From NCBI GenBank assembly GCA_964509075.1, contig CAZDWC010000004.1, positions 248,001 through 312,000 of the forward strand: a stretch of DNA of 64,000 nt, given 5' to 3'. The position numbers were made by a program, and so were the translations under genes. The stretch's first letter is position 1. Each line of letters opens with the position of its first letter. A model generated the notes under the pieces. The model did not search any database, was not told the origin of the DNA, and saw nothing but the letters and a program-made list of their open reading frames with translations. Positions 39,598 through 48,135 of this stretch are shown piece by piece. Source of the stretch: UBA7239 sp964509075. Lineage in GTDB: Bacteria > Pseudomonadota > Gammaproteobacteria > Pseudomonadales > UBA7239.

Positions 39598-40454
39598 GTG
39601 TGGCTCTCGTTAGGCGAGGGTGTGATGATCGCGCGAATGTTCGCCGGTGCTTCGCGACCGAAATCCTTGCGATACAGAGCAACGGCGCGTTGCACAATCT
39701 CGGATAGCGGCGATGTTGAGGTGGCGAGTTTCGTCCATTCACGCCGATAAATCGTGAGGAAACAAAGCAGGTCTCGTCGCGTCAATGGCAGATCAAAAGC
39801 CGAATAAAACAAACCGGCCAGATCCTTGGTCAGCCAGCGCATGGGCGTGTGCTGGCGCAGTTGCGCGCGATGCAGGTCAATCAGAAACAGCGCGTCGTCA
39901 CGCGAGAACGCTTTGGTATTGTCGGCGCGCAAGAAGTGGCAGAGATAGTAGTCGCGGTGATTGATGCCGTTTTCGTGCAGGATCTTGCTGATTTGCGCGA
40001 GCTTGCGAATGATGGCACGTTTCTCGCGCAGTGAAGGCGGCTTTGTCGCCCAGCGCTTGCAGTAATCTTCCAGACTGACGGTATTTGTCAGGTCTTCCGT
40101 GATCAGGAATGACAGCTGTCGGGCAGGATTGCTGCCGTACATGCCGAACGCGACAGGTGTGAGCGTATCAACGCCGAGTGATTTCAGGCGCAGACAGGCG
40201 CGGTATTCATTTTCGGCACCAAGGACAGGTAGCCGCAGTTGCAGCAGGTTCTTGATGATCTCGCCCCAGCCGATACCTTCATGCAGTTTGAGAAAAAAGC
40301 TGCGGCCATCGCAGGAGAATTGCAGCGTGCGGCGCCCTTCCTTGTCGCGGAATATTTTTCCCTGCAGGGCGCGAGCTTCGGTAAACGGGTCTTTGCCCTG
40401 CCAACGTTGCTGCCAGTATGCATCAAGAACGATTTTGTCTGTGCGCGTGCTCAT
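39594..40454 (-). CDS. waaP: Lipopolysaccharide core heptose kinase
   Basis: A 286-aa kinase-fold protein (RfaP/WaaP, InaA-related) that phosphorylates core heptose in LPS, on the cytoplasmic side. Seen are FFLKLHEGIGWGEIIKNLL, an AENEYRA helix, the catalytic loop INHRDYYLCHF and FLIDLHRAQ. The gene overlaps waaG by four bases. The order waaF-waaC-waaG-waaP is that of Pseudomonas core operons. Confidence 0.93.
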   Translation of the reverse strand: MSTRTDKIVLDAYWQQRWQGKDPFTEARALQGKIFRDKEGRRTLQFSCDGRSFFLKLHEGIGWGEIIKNLLQLRLPVLGAENEYRACLRLKSLGVDTLTPVAFGMYGSNPARQLSFLITEDLTNTVSLEDYCKRWATKPPSLREKRAIIRKLAQISKILHENGINHRDYYLCHFLRADNTKAFSRDDALFLIDLHRAQLRQHTPMRWLTKDLAGLFYSAFDLPLTRRDLLCFLTIYRREWTKLATSTSPLSEIVQRAVALYRKDFGREAPANIRAIITPSPNESHT

Positions 40455-41584
40455 GCCGTGCGCGCCTGTGCTGACGAGACAATGATGTCTGCGGCACGTT
40501 GAAACAGTGAGTAGATGTCTGCACTCTCAGCCATGTTCAAGCCGTTGGTGCGCCAGGTGTTGCGCCGCGTATCATCGCGCAGCATCCACGCCAGCTGGCG
40601 ATTGAGCTGGTGTTGGTTGAACGGCTCGTTGAGCACCACGCCACACTGGTATTGGCGAATATAATTGCTGTAACCGCAGACGGCTGTCGTCAATACTGGT
40701 AGGCCGGCAATGGCGGCTTCCAGCAAAACCGTGCCGGTGTTTTCGCGATACGCGGGATGAATCAGCAGGTCGGCGCCTTGCAGATAGCGCGGAATATCAT
40801 CGCGTCCGGCAAGCACGCGTATGTGATCGTCGACACCCAGTTGCCGGGCCAGTTTGAGAAAACGATCCGGTTTGTCCTGGCCAATCACAATGAAACGTGT
40901 GTGAAACAGCAGCTCTTCGGGCAGGGAAGCCAATGCGCGAATAGCGCGATCCAGTCCTTTGGTGCGAAATCCGGAGCCGATCATCAGTACCAATCTGTCG
41001 TCAGGCTGCAATTGATAGACATCGCGAAATTCTGCGCGAATATCTGCTGCATCACTGCCGGCGCGGCGATCCGGGTTGATGCCTGGCGGTAATACGCTAC
41101 AGCGCGCAGAGCAGCCTGGATAATACTGCTCGTATTCATCGACACTGCGTTGGGCAATGGCGAGCACTTGTGTGTGAGCTTCTGCGCCGAACACTGCAGC
41201 TTCATCCTGCAGATACTGCCGGTAACGAGGCAGAAAGCGCAGCAAGGGTAAACGCTCCTGCATCAACTTGGCCTTGAAGCAGGTGTCGGCAGCGTAATAG
41301 ATATCCAGTCCCGGCATCTTGTTGAAGCCGACAACCAGTTGCGGCTTTTCGGCCTGCATGCGCTGCTGGAAAATTTCTGAAAAACGTTTGTTGCGGTTGT
41401 GATTGCTGATGCCGCTGACAGGCAGGACTTCCACGCGCAGGCCATCAGGTTTTTCGCCCTGCCATTCGCTGCAGTAAATCGTGACCGTTGCACCTTTTTC
41501 CGCACAGGCTTGCGCAATGCGCAGCATGTCGCGCTGCAAGCCGCCATAAGGAAAATATTTGTACAGTGCAAAGGCTATCTTCAC
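40451..41584 (-). CDS. waaG: LPS core glucosyltransferase WaaG-like (GT4)
   Basis: A 377-aa GT-B glycosyltransferase that adds the first hexose of the outer core to heptose II. Features: FALYKYFPYGGLQRDMLRIA, NKMPGLDIYYAADTCF, VLPPGINPDRR, IGSGFRTKGLDRAI, the nucleotide-sugar site HPAYRENTGTVLLEAAIAGLPVL. It overlaps its neighbours by four bases on both sides. Confidence 0.94.
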   Translation of the reverse strand: MKIAFALYKYFPYGGLQRDMLRIAQACAEKGATVTIYCSEWQGEKPDGLRVEVLPVSGISNHNRNKRFSEIFQQRMQAEKPQLVVGFNKMPGLDIYYAADTCFKAKLMQERLPLLRFLPRYRQYLQDEAAVFGAEAHTQVLAIAQRSVDEYEQYYPGCSARCSVLPPGINPDRRAGSDAADIRAEFRDVYQLQPDDRLVLMIGSGFRTKGLDRAIRALASLPEELLFHTRFIVIGQDKPDRFLKLARQLGVDDHIRVLAGRDDIPRYLQGADLLIHPAYRENTGTVLLEAAIAGLPVLTTAVCGYSNYIRQYQCGVVLNEPFNQHQLNRQLAWMLRDDTRRNTWRTNGLNMAESADIYSLFQRAADIIVSSAQARTA

Positions 41585-42579
41585 GCGCGCCCCAGCAGCT
41601 CTTGCAGGCGGGCAAAAACGACGGCAGGTGTGAGTGGTGCAAAGATGGCGGGCTGCACAGTGGTTGCACTGGACTGCGTGTAATCCTGTGCGCAGAGATG
41701 GAACTGGTTGGGCCCATACGCGCCGACGCGTTTGGGGGAGGTGGATGCGTAAAGCGACAGATTGGGCACGGCAAGCGCGGCAGTGAGGTGGCCCAGTCCG
41801 GTATCAACAGACACGACGGCGCGCGCGCTGGCAATCACATTGGCCATGCCGGCGAGATTGGTGCGCGACAACACTTCTGCGCGCTGGTGCGCTTGCGCGA
41901 TAAAACGTGCGCGGCTGTGTTCCTTTTCACTCCACCACGGCAGTTTTACGTGCATGCCGGTTTCGCACAGCAGCTTGCACAGTGTCTGCCAGTATTCGTC
42001 CGGCCAGTGTTTGTCGGCGCGTGTGGTGCCGTGCAGGAACAAGACATAGGGCGGATCGCTCTGTTCGCCAAAGCGGCGGCGGTCGATGCCGTAATCCGGC
42101 GGAGAAACAGGCTTGTCATAGCCGAGCGCCTTGGCGAACAGTTCGCGCGTGCGCTCCACGGCGTGCTGATCCTTGGCAACAGAGAAGCGTTTCTTATAGG
42201 CGAGACTTGCCAGTGGCTCACGTGCGCTGTCGCCATCAAAACCACAAGTGGGTGCATCGACAAAGCGCGTGAGGAACGCGCTCTTGATCAGGCCTTGCGC
42301 ATCAATCGCACAGTCATAGTTTTCGGCATTCAGTTGTGCGCGAAAGTCTTGCCACTCGCCGGAGGTGATCAGTTTCGCCAGTTGTTTGCGCCAGCGGCGT
42401 ATTGCAACCGGAATTACGCGCGCGACATGTGGATGCCAGGCGGGAATTTCCGCAAAACCCTCTTCCACCACCCAGTCAAAGACGATGCCGGGAATTTTTT
42501 TGCAAGCATCGCTGACAGCAGGCAAGGTGTGAATGACATCGCCCATGGAAGAGGTTTTGATAATCAGAACCCGCCTCAT
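41581..42579 (-). CDS. waaC: LPS heptosyltransferase I
   Basis: A 332-aa GT9 enzyme adding the first heptose to Kdo2-lipid A. It begins MRRVLIIKTSSMGDVIHTLPA, has HGTTRADKHWPDEYW, and the donor site VSVDTGLGHLTAALAVPNLSLY. The start at 42579 forms an ATGA overlap with the waaF stop; the frame is open further upstream inside waaF but that is not family sequence. Confidence 0.95.
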   Translation of the reverse strand: MRRVLIIKTSSMGDVIHTLPAVSDACKKIPGIVFDWVVEEGFAEIPAWHPHVARVIPVAIRRWRKQLAKLITSGEWQDFRAQLNAENYDCAIDAQGLIKSAFLTRFVDAPTCGFDGDSAREPLASLAYKKRFSVAKDQHAVERTRELFAKALGYDKPVSPPDYGIDRRRFGEQSDPPYVLFLHGTTRADKHWPDEYWQTLCKLLCETGMHVKLPWWSEKEHSRARFIAQAHQRAEVLSRTNLAGMANVIASARAVVSVDTGLGHLTAALAVPNLSLYASTSPKRVGAYGPNQFHLCAQDYTQSSATTVQPAIFAPLTPAVVFARLQELLGRA

Positions 42580-43631
42580 GCGCAACACTCCAGATGGTGT
42601 GGCAACCGCTCCAGCGCCGCGAGCACTTGTGCAGGTTGCAAATCCTTCAGGCACTGCAAATGTTGCAATGGACACTCACGCTTGAAGCAGGGGCTGCAGG
42701 CAATACCGGTACGCACGATTTCCACGGCATCGGCCAGAGGCGGTGTGAATTGTGGTGATGATGAACCGTAAACCGCGACTAACGGACGGTTGAGTGCGGC
42801 GGCGATATGCATTAAGCCGGAATCATTACTGACGACGTGGCTTGCACAGGACAGCAAGTCGATCGCCTCGGCGAGTACGGTTTTGCCGGCGAGATTGATG
42901 CAGGCGTTGCGTTGATCTGCTGGTAACAAGTTGCGAATGGTTTCAGCGACCGGTGCATCTTTTGCAGAACCGAAAATCCACACTTGCTCGCCGGCGGCAA
43001 TGCGTCGTGTGGCAACTGCAGCGTAGTGTTGCTCAGGCCAGCGTTTAGCTGGGCCGAATTCTGCGCCAGGACACAGTGCCAGCACCGGTGCATCAAGATG
43101 CAATTGATATTTCGTCAAAGCAGCGTTGCGCGCGGTTTCTTCAATCAGCAGGCGTGGTCGCGGCAATTGTTTCGGCAGCTCTGCATCTTCAGCAAAAGCC
43201 AGTGCAGCGAAGCGCTCGATCATCAGCGGGTATTTTTGTTTGTCGAGCGTGCGGATGTCGTTAAGCAGACCATAACGCATTTCACCGCGCCAGCCAGTAC
43301 GCTTTGTGATACCGGCAAAAAACGGCACCAGCGCAGATTTCCAGGAATTCGGTAGCAGGATGGCCTGCTGGTATTTGCCGCGCAATTTGCGGCCGATTTT
43401 CTTGCGCGCCAGGAAACCGAATTCACCGTGCGCAAATGGTAAATCAAAACTCGCACGCACTTCCGGCATGCGCGCCAGCAGCGGTGCGCTCCAGGCGGGC
43501 GCCAGCACGTCAATCGCACAGTCGGGATTGTTTTGTTTTAGGAGACGAAACAAGACTTGCGCCATCACCATGTCACCGACCCAGGCGGGGCCGATGACAA
43601 GGATAGCGGGATTTTTTTGCGCCTGATTCAT
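42576..43631 (-). CDS. waaF: LPS heptosyltransferase II
   Basis: A 351-aa GT9 enzyme adding the second heptose. It reads AILVIGPAWVGDMVMAQVLFRLLK, WKSALVPFFAGITKRTGWRGEMRYGLLND, LCPGAEFGPAKRWPEQHYA and VVSNDSGLMHIAAALNRPLVAVYGSSSP, all typical of WaaF. The ATG at 43631 is chosen for family alignment. It lies just behind the ilvE terminator, so the LPS genes may have their own promoter. Confidence 0.96.
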   Translation of the reverse strand: MNQAQKNPAILVIGPAWVGDMVMAQVLFRLLKQNNPDCAIDVLAPAWSAPLLARMPEVRASFDLPFAHGEFGFLARKKIGRKLRGKYQQAILLPNSWKSALVPFFAGITKRTGWRGEMRYGLLNDIRTLDKQKYPLMIERFAALAFAEDAELPKQLPRPRLLIEETARNAALTKYQLHLDAPVLALCPGAEFGPAKRWPEQHYAAVATRRIAAGEQVWIFGSAKDAPVAETIRNLLPADQRNACINLAGKTVLAEAIDLLSCASHVVSNDSGLMHIAAALNRPLVAVYGSSSPQFTPPLADAVEIVRTGIACSPCFKRECPLQHLQCLKDLQPAQVLAALERLPHHLECCA

Positions 43632-43641
43632 GAGGGCCCGT

Positions 43642-43671
43642 AAAAAAGGGCGCAGCAAGCGGCGCCCCTAC
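43642..43671 (-). terminator. ilvE terminator made from a GTAG-headed REP-like hairpin
   Basis: Minus strand: GTAG, stem GGGCGC, loop CGCTTGCT, stem GCGCCC, then TTTTTT. It starts four bases after the ilvE stop. The GTAGGGGC head is shared with the hairpins at 4.8 kb and 53.8 kb. Confidence 0.85.
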
Positions 43672-43674
43672 GGT

Positions 43675-44601
43675 TTATTTTACAGGCGTGAGCCATTCGG
43701 CAAACTGCGTGCGGCGACCTTTGACCTGATCGAAATACATGCTCTGCAGTTTTTCGGTGACCGGGCCGCGGCGACCGGCGCCGATGGTGCGGCCGTCGAG
43801 TTCGCGAATCGGTGTGACTTCCGCAGCTGTGCCGGTGAAGAAGGCTTCATCGGCGATGTAGACTTCGTCGCGCGTGATGCGTTTTTCCACGACCGGGCAG
43901 CCAATTTCTTTCGCCAGATGGAAAATGGTGTTGCGCGTGATACCGTTGAGGCACGCCGTCAGTTCCGGCGTGTAGATCACGCCGTTCTTGACGAGGAAGA
44001 TGTTCTCGCCCGAGCCTTCGGCGACATAGCCTTCCGGATCCAGCAGCAGCGCTTCTTCTGCACCGCCCGACAGCGCTTCGTTGAGCGCCAGCATCGAGTT
44101 GATGTAATGGCCGTTGGCTTTCGCACGCGTCATCGAGATGTTGACGTGATGGCGGGTGTAGGAGCTGGTGCGCACCTTGATGCCGGTCTGCAGTGCTTCA
44201 TCGCCCATGTAGGCGCCCCATGACCAGGCGGCAACGATGACGTGAACCGTCAGGCCTTTTGCGCGCAGGCCCATGGCTTCGGATCCGTAGAACACCATCG
44301 GGCGCAGGTAGGCAGATGGCAGGTTGTTTTCGCGAACGGCAGCGCGTTGCGCCTCGTTGATCTCGTCCTTGGAGAACGGAATCACCATGTTCATGATCTT
44401 GGCCGAATCGAACAGGCGATCCGTGTGCTCCTGCAAGCGGAAGATGCAGGTACCCTGCTTTTCAGTTTCGTAGGCGCGCACGCCTTCGAATACGCCCATG
44501 CCGTAGTGAAGGGTGTGGGTGAGGACATGGACCTTGGCGTCGCGCCAGGGAACCATTTTGCCGTCAAACCAGATCAGCCCGTCGCGATCCGCCATGCTCA
44601 T
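43675..44601 (-). CDS. ilvE: Branched-chain amino-acid aminotransferase
   Basis: A 308-aa fold-type IV PLP enzyme that does the last step of Ile, Leu and Val synthesis. It has GLIWFDGKMVPWRDAKVHVLTHTLHYG, VFEGVRAYET, the PLP lysine region RAKANGHYINSMLA, EGSGENIFLV and GTAAEVTPIRELDGR. RBS GGAG lies 8 bases before the ATG. It is placed between glnE and the waa genes, as in pseudomonads. Confidence 0.97.
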   Translation of the reverse strand: MSMADRDGLIWFDGKMVPWRDAKVHVLTHTLHYGMGVFEGVRAYETEKQGTCIFRLQEHTDRLFDSAKIMNMVIPFSKDEINEAQRAAVRENNLPSAYLRPMVFYGSEAMGLRAKGLTVHVIVAAWSWGAYMGDEALQTGIKVRTSSYTRHHVNISMTRAKANGHYINSMLALNEALSGGAEEALLLDPEGYVAEGSGENIFLVKNGVIYTPELTACLNGITRNTIFHLAKEIGCPVVEKRITRDEVYIADEAFFTGTAAEVTPIRELDGRTIGAGRRGPVTEKLQSMYFDQVKGRRTQFAEWLTPVK

Positions 44602-44808
44602 ATCAATTACTCCGCCGTTTCAGATTCAAGGAATGGTGTCTGCATAGACCGTATGGCAGCAGGACTGCTGCCAGGCAGGGGTCAAGAGAGTCGCATATTG
44701 AACCAGAAATCGGCCATCGACGGTACCGGCAAGACCGTAAAGAGCTTGGGGAGACTGGCACTGCATGCTAGGCTGCGCGCCCACAGCCACCTGCCACTCG
44801 GTATTTTC

Positions 44809-45147
44809 ATGAGCACACTGCCTCCCTGCCCGCAATGCAATTCCGCCTACACCTATGAAGATGGCGATCTTTACATCTGCCCGGAGTGCGCGCACGAGTG
44901 GAGCAAGTCTGCAGCAGCCGACAGCAGTGAACAGAAAGTGGTGCGCGATGCACACGGCAACGAGCTGAAAGACGGTGACAGCGTCACCGTGATCAAGGAT
45001 CTCAAGATCAAGGGTTCGTCGCTGGTGGTGAAAGTGGGCACGAAAGTCAAAAACATTCGCCTGGTGGATGGCGATCACGACATCGACTGCAAAATCGACG
45101 GTATCGGCGCCATGCAGCTGAAGTCGGAGTTTGTGAAGAAAGCCTGA
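44809..45147 (+). CDS. yjdM: YjdM/PhnA-family zinc-ribbon protein
   Basis: A 112-aa protein with a zinc ribbon (CPQCNSAYTYEDGDLYICPECAHEW) and a C-terminal SH3-like domain (VIKDLKIKGSSLVVKVGTKVKNIRLVDGDHDIDCKIDG). It is historically called PhnA, but no phosphonate genes are present and the family's function is unsettled. It is on the plus strand between glnE and ilvE, interrupting the usual order. The start ATG is clear from family length. Confidence 0.93.
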   Translation: MSTLPPCPQCNSAYTYEDGDLYICPECAHEWSKSAAADSSEQKVVRDAHGNELKDGDSVTVIKDLKIKGSSLVVKVGTKVKNIRLVDGDHDIDCKIDGIGAMQLKSEFVKKA

Positions 45148-45186
45148 GTTTTTAAAGAAAGTCTGAGCGCCAGCTGCCGATATTGA

Positions 45187-48123
45187 TCAACTGGCGGCTT
45201 CGTATTTCCCCATCATGTTTTGCCAGGCCTGCGTAATGATTTCACGCTCCGGCAATAATTCATCTGCAGCAAGCAATGTTGGCTCACCCAGCAGCACGCG
45301 GCGGTGGCCGCGTGCGCGCAGGCGGCGATAGGCTTCCATCAGTTGCTCTGCCTGCTCTGCCGTCATCAGGCCGGTAGCGACCAGCGTTTCAAGAATGCGG
45401 ATGTTGTCGGGCCAGCGCAGCAGTGCCGGCTGGGCATGGCTCCAGGCCAGCACGGCAAACTGCACCAGAAATTCGAGATCAACGATACCGCCCTGCCCCT
45501 GTTTGAGATCGAAATGACTGGCGTCGCTTTTATCGAGTTGCGCGCGCATCTTGTTGCGCATCTCCACCACGTCGCACCCGAGTTTTACTGTGTCGCGCTC
45601 ACGCCCGAGAATTTTTGCGCGAATTGCATAAAAGTTTTCAGCGAGCTGCGGGCAGCCGGCAACCACACGTGCACGCACCAGTGCCTGATGCTCCCATGTC
45701 CAAGCATCTTTATCCTGGTAACGTGCAAAGCCGTTCAGGCTGGTGACCAGCAAACCTGAATTGCCGGATGGCCGCAACCGCATGTCCACTTCGTACAGAA
45801 TGCCGTTGATGGTGCGTGTGTTGAGGATGTGGATAATTTTCTGGCCGAGACGCGCAAAAAACACGCTGTTGTCGATGGCGGTTTGTCCGCTGCCTGCATC
45901 GGCGAGTGTTTCGCCGCCGCCGGCTTCGTGTATGAAAACCAGATCCAGATCGGAGCCGTGGCCGAGTTCCAATCCGCCGAGTTTGCCGTAGCCGACAATG
46001 ATAAAAGCGGGATCGCAGGCACTGCCGTCTTCGCGTTGCGGCGCACCGTGTTTTGCCACGAGCGGCTTCCAGGCCATCTGCAGCACGTAGGCGAGAATCG
46101 CTTCGGCAAGAAAGGTGAGATAGTCACTCACTTTCATCAACGGCAGGCGGCCCGTCACTTCGCAGGCCGCAGCGCGCAGGCTGTGCGCGCGTTTGAAGTG
46201 ACGCAAGGTTTCCATTTGCGCTTCGAGATCCTCTTCCGGAATTCTCAACATCTGTTGTCGCAACAAACCGGATAACTCATCGCGCGAAGGCGCGACATCG
46301 CGGTACAGGTTGCGCGGGTCAATCAGCTCGTCCAGCAGCACAGGCCACGCTGCCAGTTGTTCCGCAATCCAGCTGCTGGCTTCCACCAGCACGATGAGTT
46401 GCTGCAACGCTTGCGGATTTTCGATCAGCAACACGAGATAGGATGAGCGCCGCAACACCGCGCGCAACAACGGCAGAACACGCGAAAAGACTTCGTCTGG
46501 CTGTGCGCAGGCTGCCAGCGACTTCAACAGAAGTGGCATGAAGCGGTTGAGGCGCTCGCGGCCGTCACCGGGCAGTGTCAGCAACGCCTTGTCGCTGCGC
46601 CAGTCGTGCAATAGTGTCTGCATGGATTCGGCAGCGGCAACGCCATGCTGGCACAGCAGCTCCGCTTCCTGTTCTGCATCGTGCTGGCCTTCCCACAGCG
46701 ACTGCCAGACATCATCTTGCTGCGCGGCCTGCTCCTCCTGTGGTGGCGCAATCACGGCGGCAAAAATGCGCTGCACATGATGGCGGTGCACCTGCAGCTG
46801 CGTGTAGAAGCTTTCCCAGTTGTCGAAACCGGTCAGCCAGGCAATACGTGCTCTCTGTGTTTCATCACGCGGCAGCATCTGCGTCTGTTCGTCGCGCCAG
46901 GCCTGCAGCAGGTGTTCGACATCGCGCAGGAAAAAATACGCAGCTCGCAGTTGCTCCACATCCTCTGTCGCAAGAAAACCCTTGTGCTCAAGCCGGGTCA
47001 GCATCGGCACCACCGGTGCCGGTTGCAGGTCGCGATCACGTCCGCCGTGGATCAACTGGAACGATTGCACGATGAATTCTATTTCGCGTATGCCGCCCGC
47101 GCCCAGTTTGACATTGTCGGCCATACCTTTCTTTTTAACTTCACGTTCGATCTGGCGTTTGAGATCGCGCAGCGAAGCGATGGATGCGAAATCCAGATAG
47201 CGACGAAACGTGAAGTGCCGCAGCATGTCCAGCAGCGGCGCGGCCTGTTTGTCATCGCCACAGATCAGCCGCGCCTTGATCATCGCGTAGCGTTCCCAAT
47301 CGCGGCCCTGCTGCTGGTAATACTGTTCCATGGCATCGTAATTCAGCACCAGCGCGCCGCTGTCGCCGTAGGGACGCAGGCGCATGTCGACACGAAAGAC
47401 AAAACCGTCAGCAGTGTTCTTGTCGATGACGGTGATCAGTTTCTGGCACAGCCTGGTGAAGAATTCGCGATTGGCAACGCTGCGCGCCCTGGGCGTGCTG
47501 CTGTCTGGTTGTGTCTGGCCATTTTCATCGTAGGCAAAAATCAGGTCGATATCGGAAGAAAGATTCAACTCGAAAGCGCCGAGTTTTCCCATGCCCAGCA
47601 CGAGCAGTTGTTGCGCTGTGCCGTTTTCGCTGCGCGGCGTGCCGAATTCAAGACACAGGCGAGGATAAAGGAAGTTGACTGCCTGCTGGATGCAGACATC
47701 TGCCAGTGCCGTCAATGCAGATGTGGTTTCCAGTGTCGTTGCGCGACGCGTGATGTCGCGCCAGATAATGCGCAGCATTTGCTGCTGGCGAAACAGGCGC
47801 AGTTCGCGCATCAGCGCATCTTCGCTATCGCAAGGCGCACAGCGCTCAGCCAGTTCGGTTGCAAAAACTGCTTCGTCAGGCTGCATGGCCAGCGGCGTGG
47901 CGCTCGAGAACAGCGCCAGCAGCCATTCAGGCTTTCTGCAACACCAGTCAAACGCGTATTGGCTGCCCAGCCAGACGCAAGCGAGTTCGTGCAGGAACGC
48001 AGCATCCGTACTTTGCTGTTGGAACCACTGTTGTTGGGCTTCATCCAGTTTTTCACGGAGTTGCAGTTGCTGGCGCTGGAAATCCGCGAGCCAGATGTCG
48101 GGCAGGATGCTTACGCGATACAT
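45187..48123 (-). CDS. glnE: Glutamine synthetase adenylyltransferase/adenylyl-removing enzyme
   Basis: A 978-aa bifunctional regulator that adenylylates or deadenylylates glutamine synthetase according to nitrogen status. Two nucleotidyltransferase domains are seen: LGMGKLGAFELNLSSDIDLIFAYD in the N-terminal half and VGYGKLGGLELGHGSDLDLVFIH in the C-terminal half, with RDFFRLCQKLI-type and FFARLGQKIIHILNTRT segments after them. Length is normal. It ends shortly before the convergent yjdM gene. Confidence 0.97.
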   Translation of the reverse strand: MYRVSILPDIWLADFQRQQLQLREKLDEAQQQWFQQQSTDAAFLHELACVWLGSQYAFDWCCRKPEWLLALFSSATPLAMQPDEAVFATELAERCAPCDSEDALMRELRLFRQQQMLRIIWRDITRRATTLETTSALTALADVCIQQAVNFLYPRLCLEFGTPRSENGTAQQLLVLGMGKLGAFELNLSSDIDLIFAYDENGQTQPDSSTPRARSVANREFFTRLCQKLITVIDKNTADGFVFRVDMRLRPYGDSGALVLNYDAMEQYYQQQGRDWERYAMIKARLICGDDKQAAPLLDMLRHFTFRRYLDFASIASLRDLKRQIEREVKKKGMADNVKLGAGGIREIEFIVQSFQLIHGGRDRDLQPAPVVPMLTRLEHKGFLATEDVEQLRAAYFFLRDVEHLLQAWRDEQTQMLPRDETQRARIAWLTGFDNWESFYTQLQVHRHHVQRIFAAVIAPPQEEQAAQQDDVWQSLWEGQHDAEQEAELLCQHGVAAAESMQTLLHDWRSDKALLTLPGDGRERLNRFMPLLLKSLAACAQPDEVFSRVLPLLRAVLRRSSYLVLLIENPQALQQLIVLVEASSWIAEQLAAWPVLLDELIDPRNLYRDVAPSRDELSGLLRQQMLRIPEEDLEAQMETLRHFKRAHSLRAAACEVTGRLPLMKVSDYLTFLAEAILAYVLQMAWKPLVAKHGAPQREDGSACDPAFIIVGYGKLGGLELGHGSDLDLVFIHEAGGGETLADAGSGQTAIDNSVFFARLGQKIIHILNTRTINGILYEVDMRLRPSGNSGLLVTSLNGFARYQDKDAWTWEHQALVRARVVAGCPQLAENFYAIRAKILGRERDTVKLGCDVVEMRNKMRAQLDKSDASHFDLKQGQGGIVDLEFLVQFAVLAWSHAQPALLRWPDNIRILETLVATGLMTAEQAEQLMEAYRRLRARGHRRVLLGEPTLLAADELLPEREIITQAWQNMMGKYEAAS

Positions 48124-48135
48124 GAGAGATTCTTT

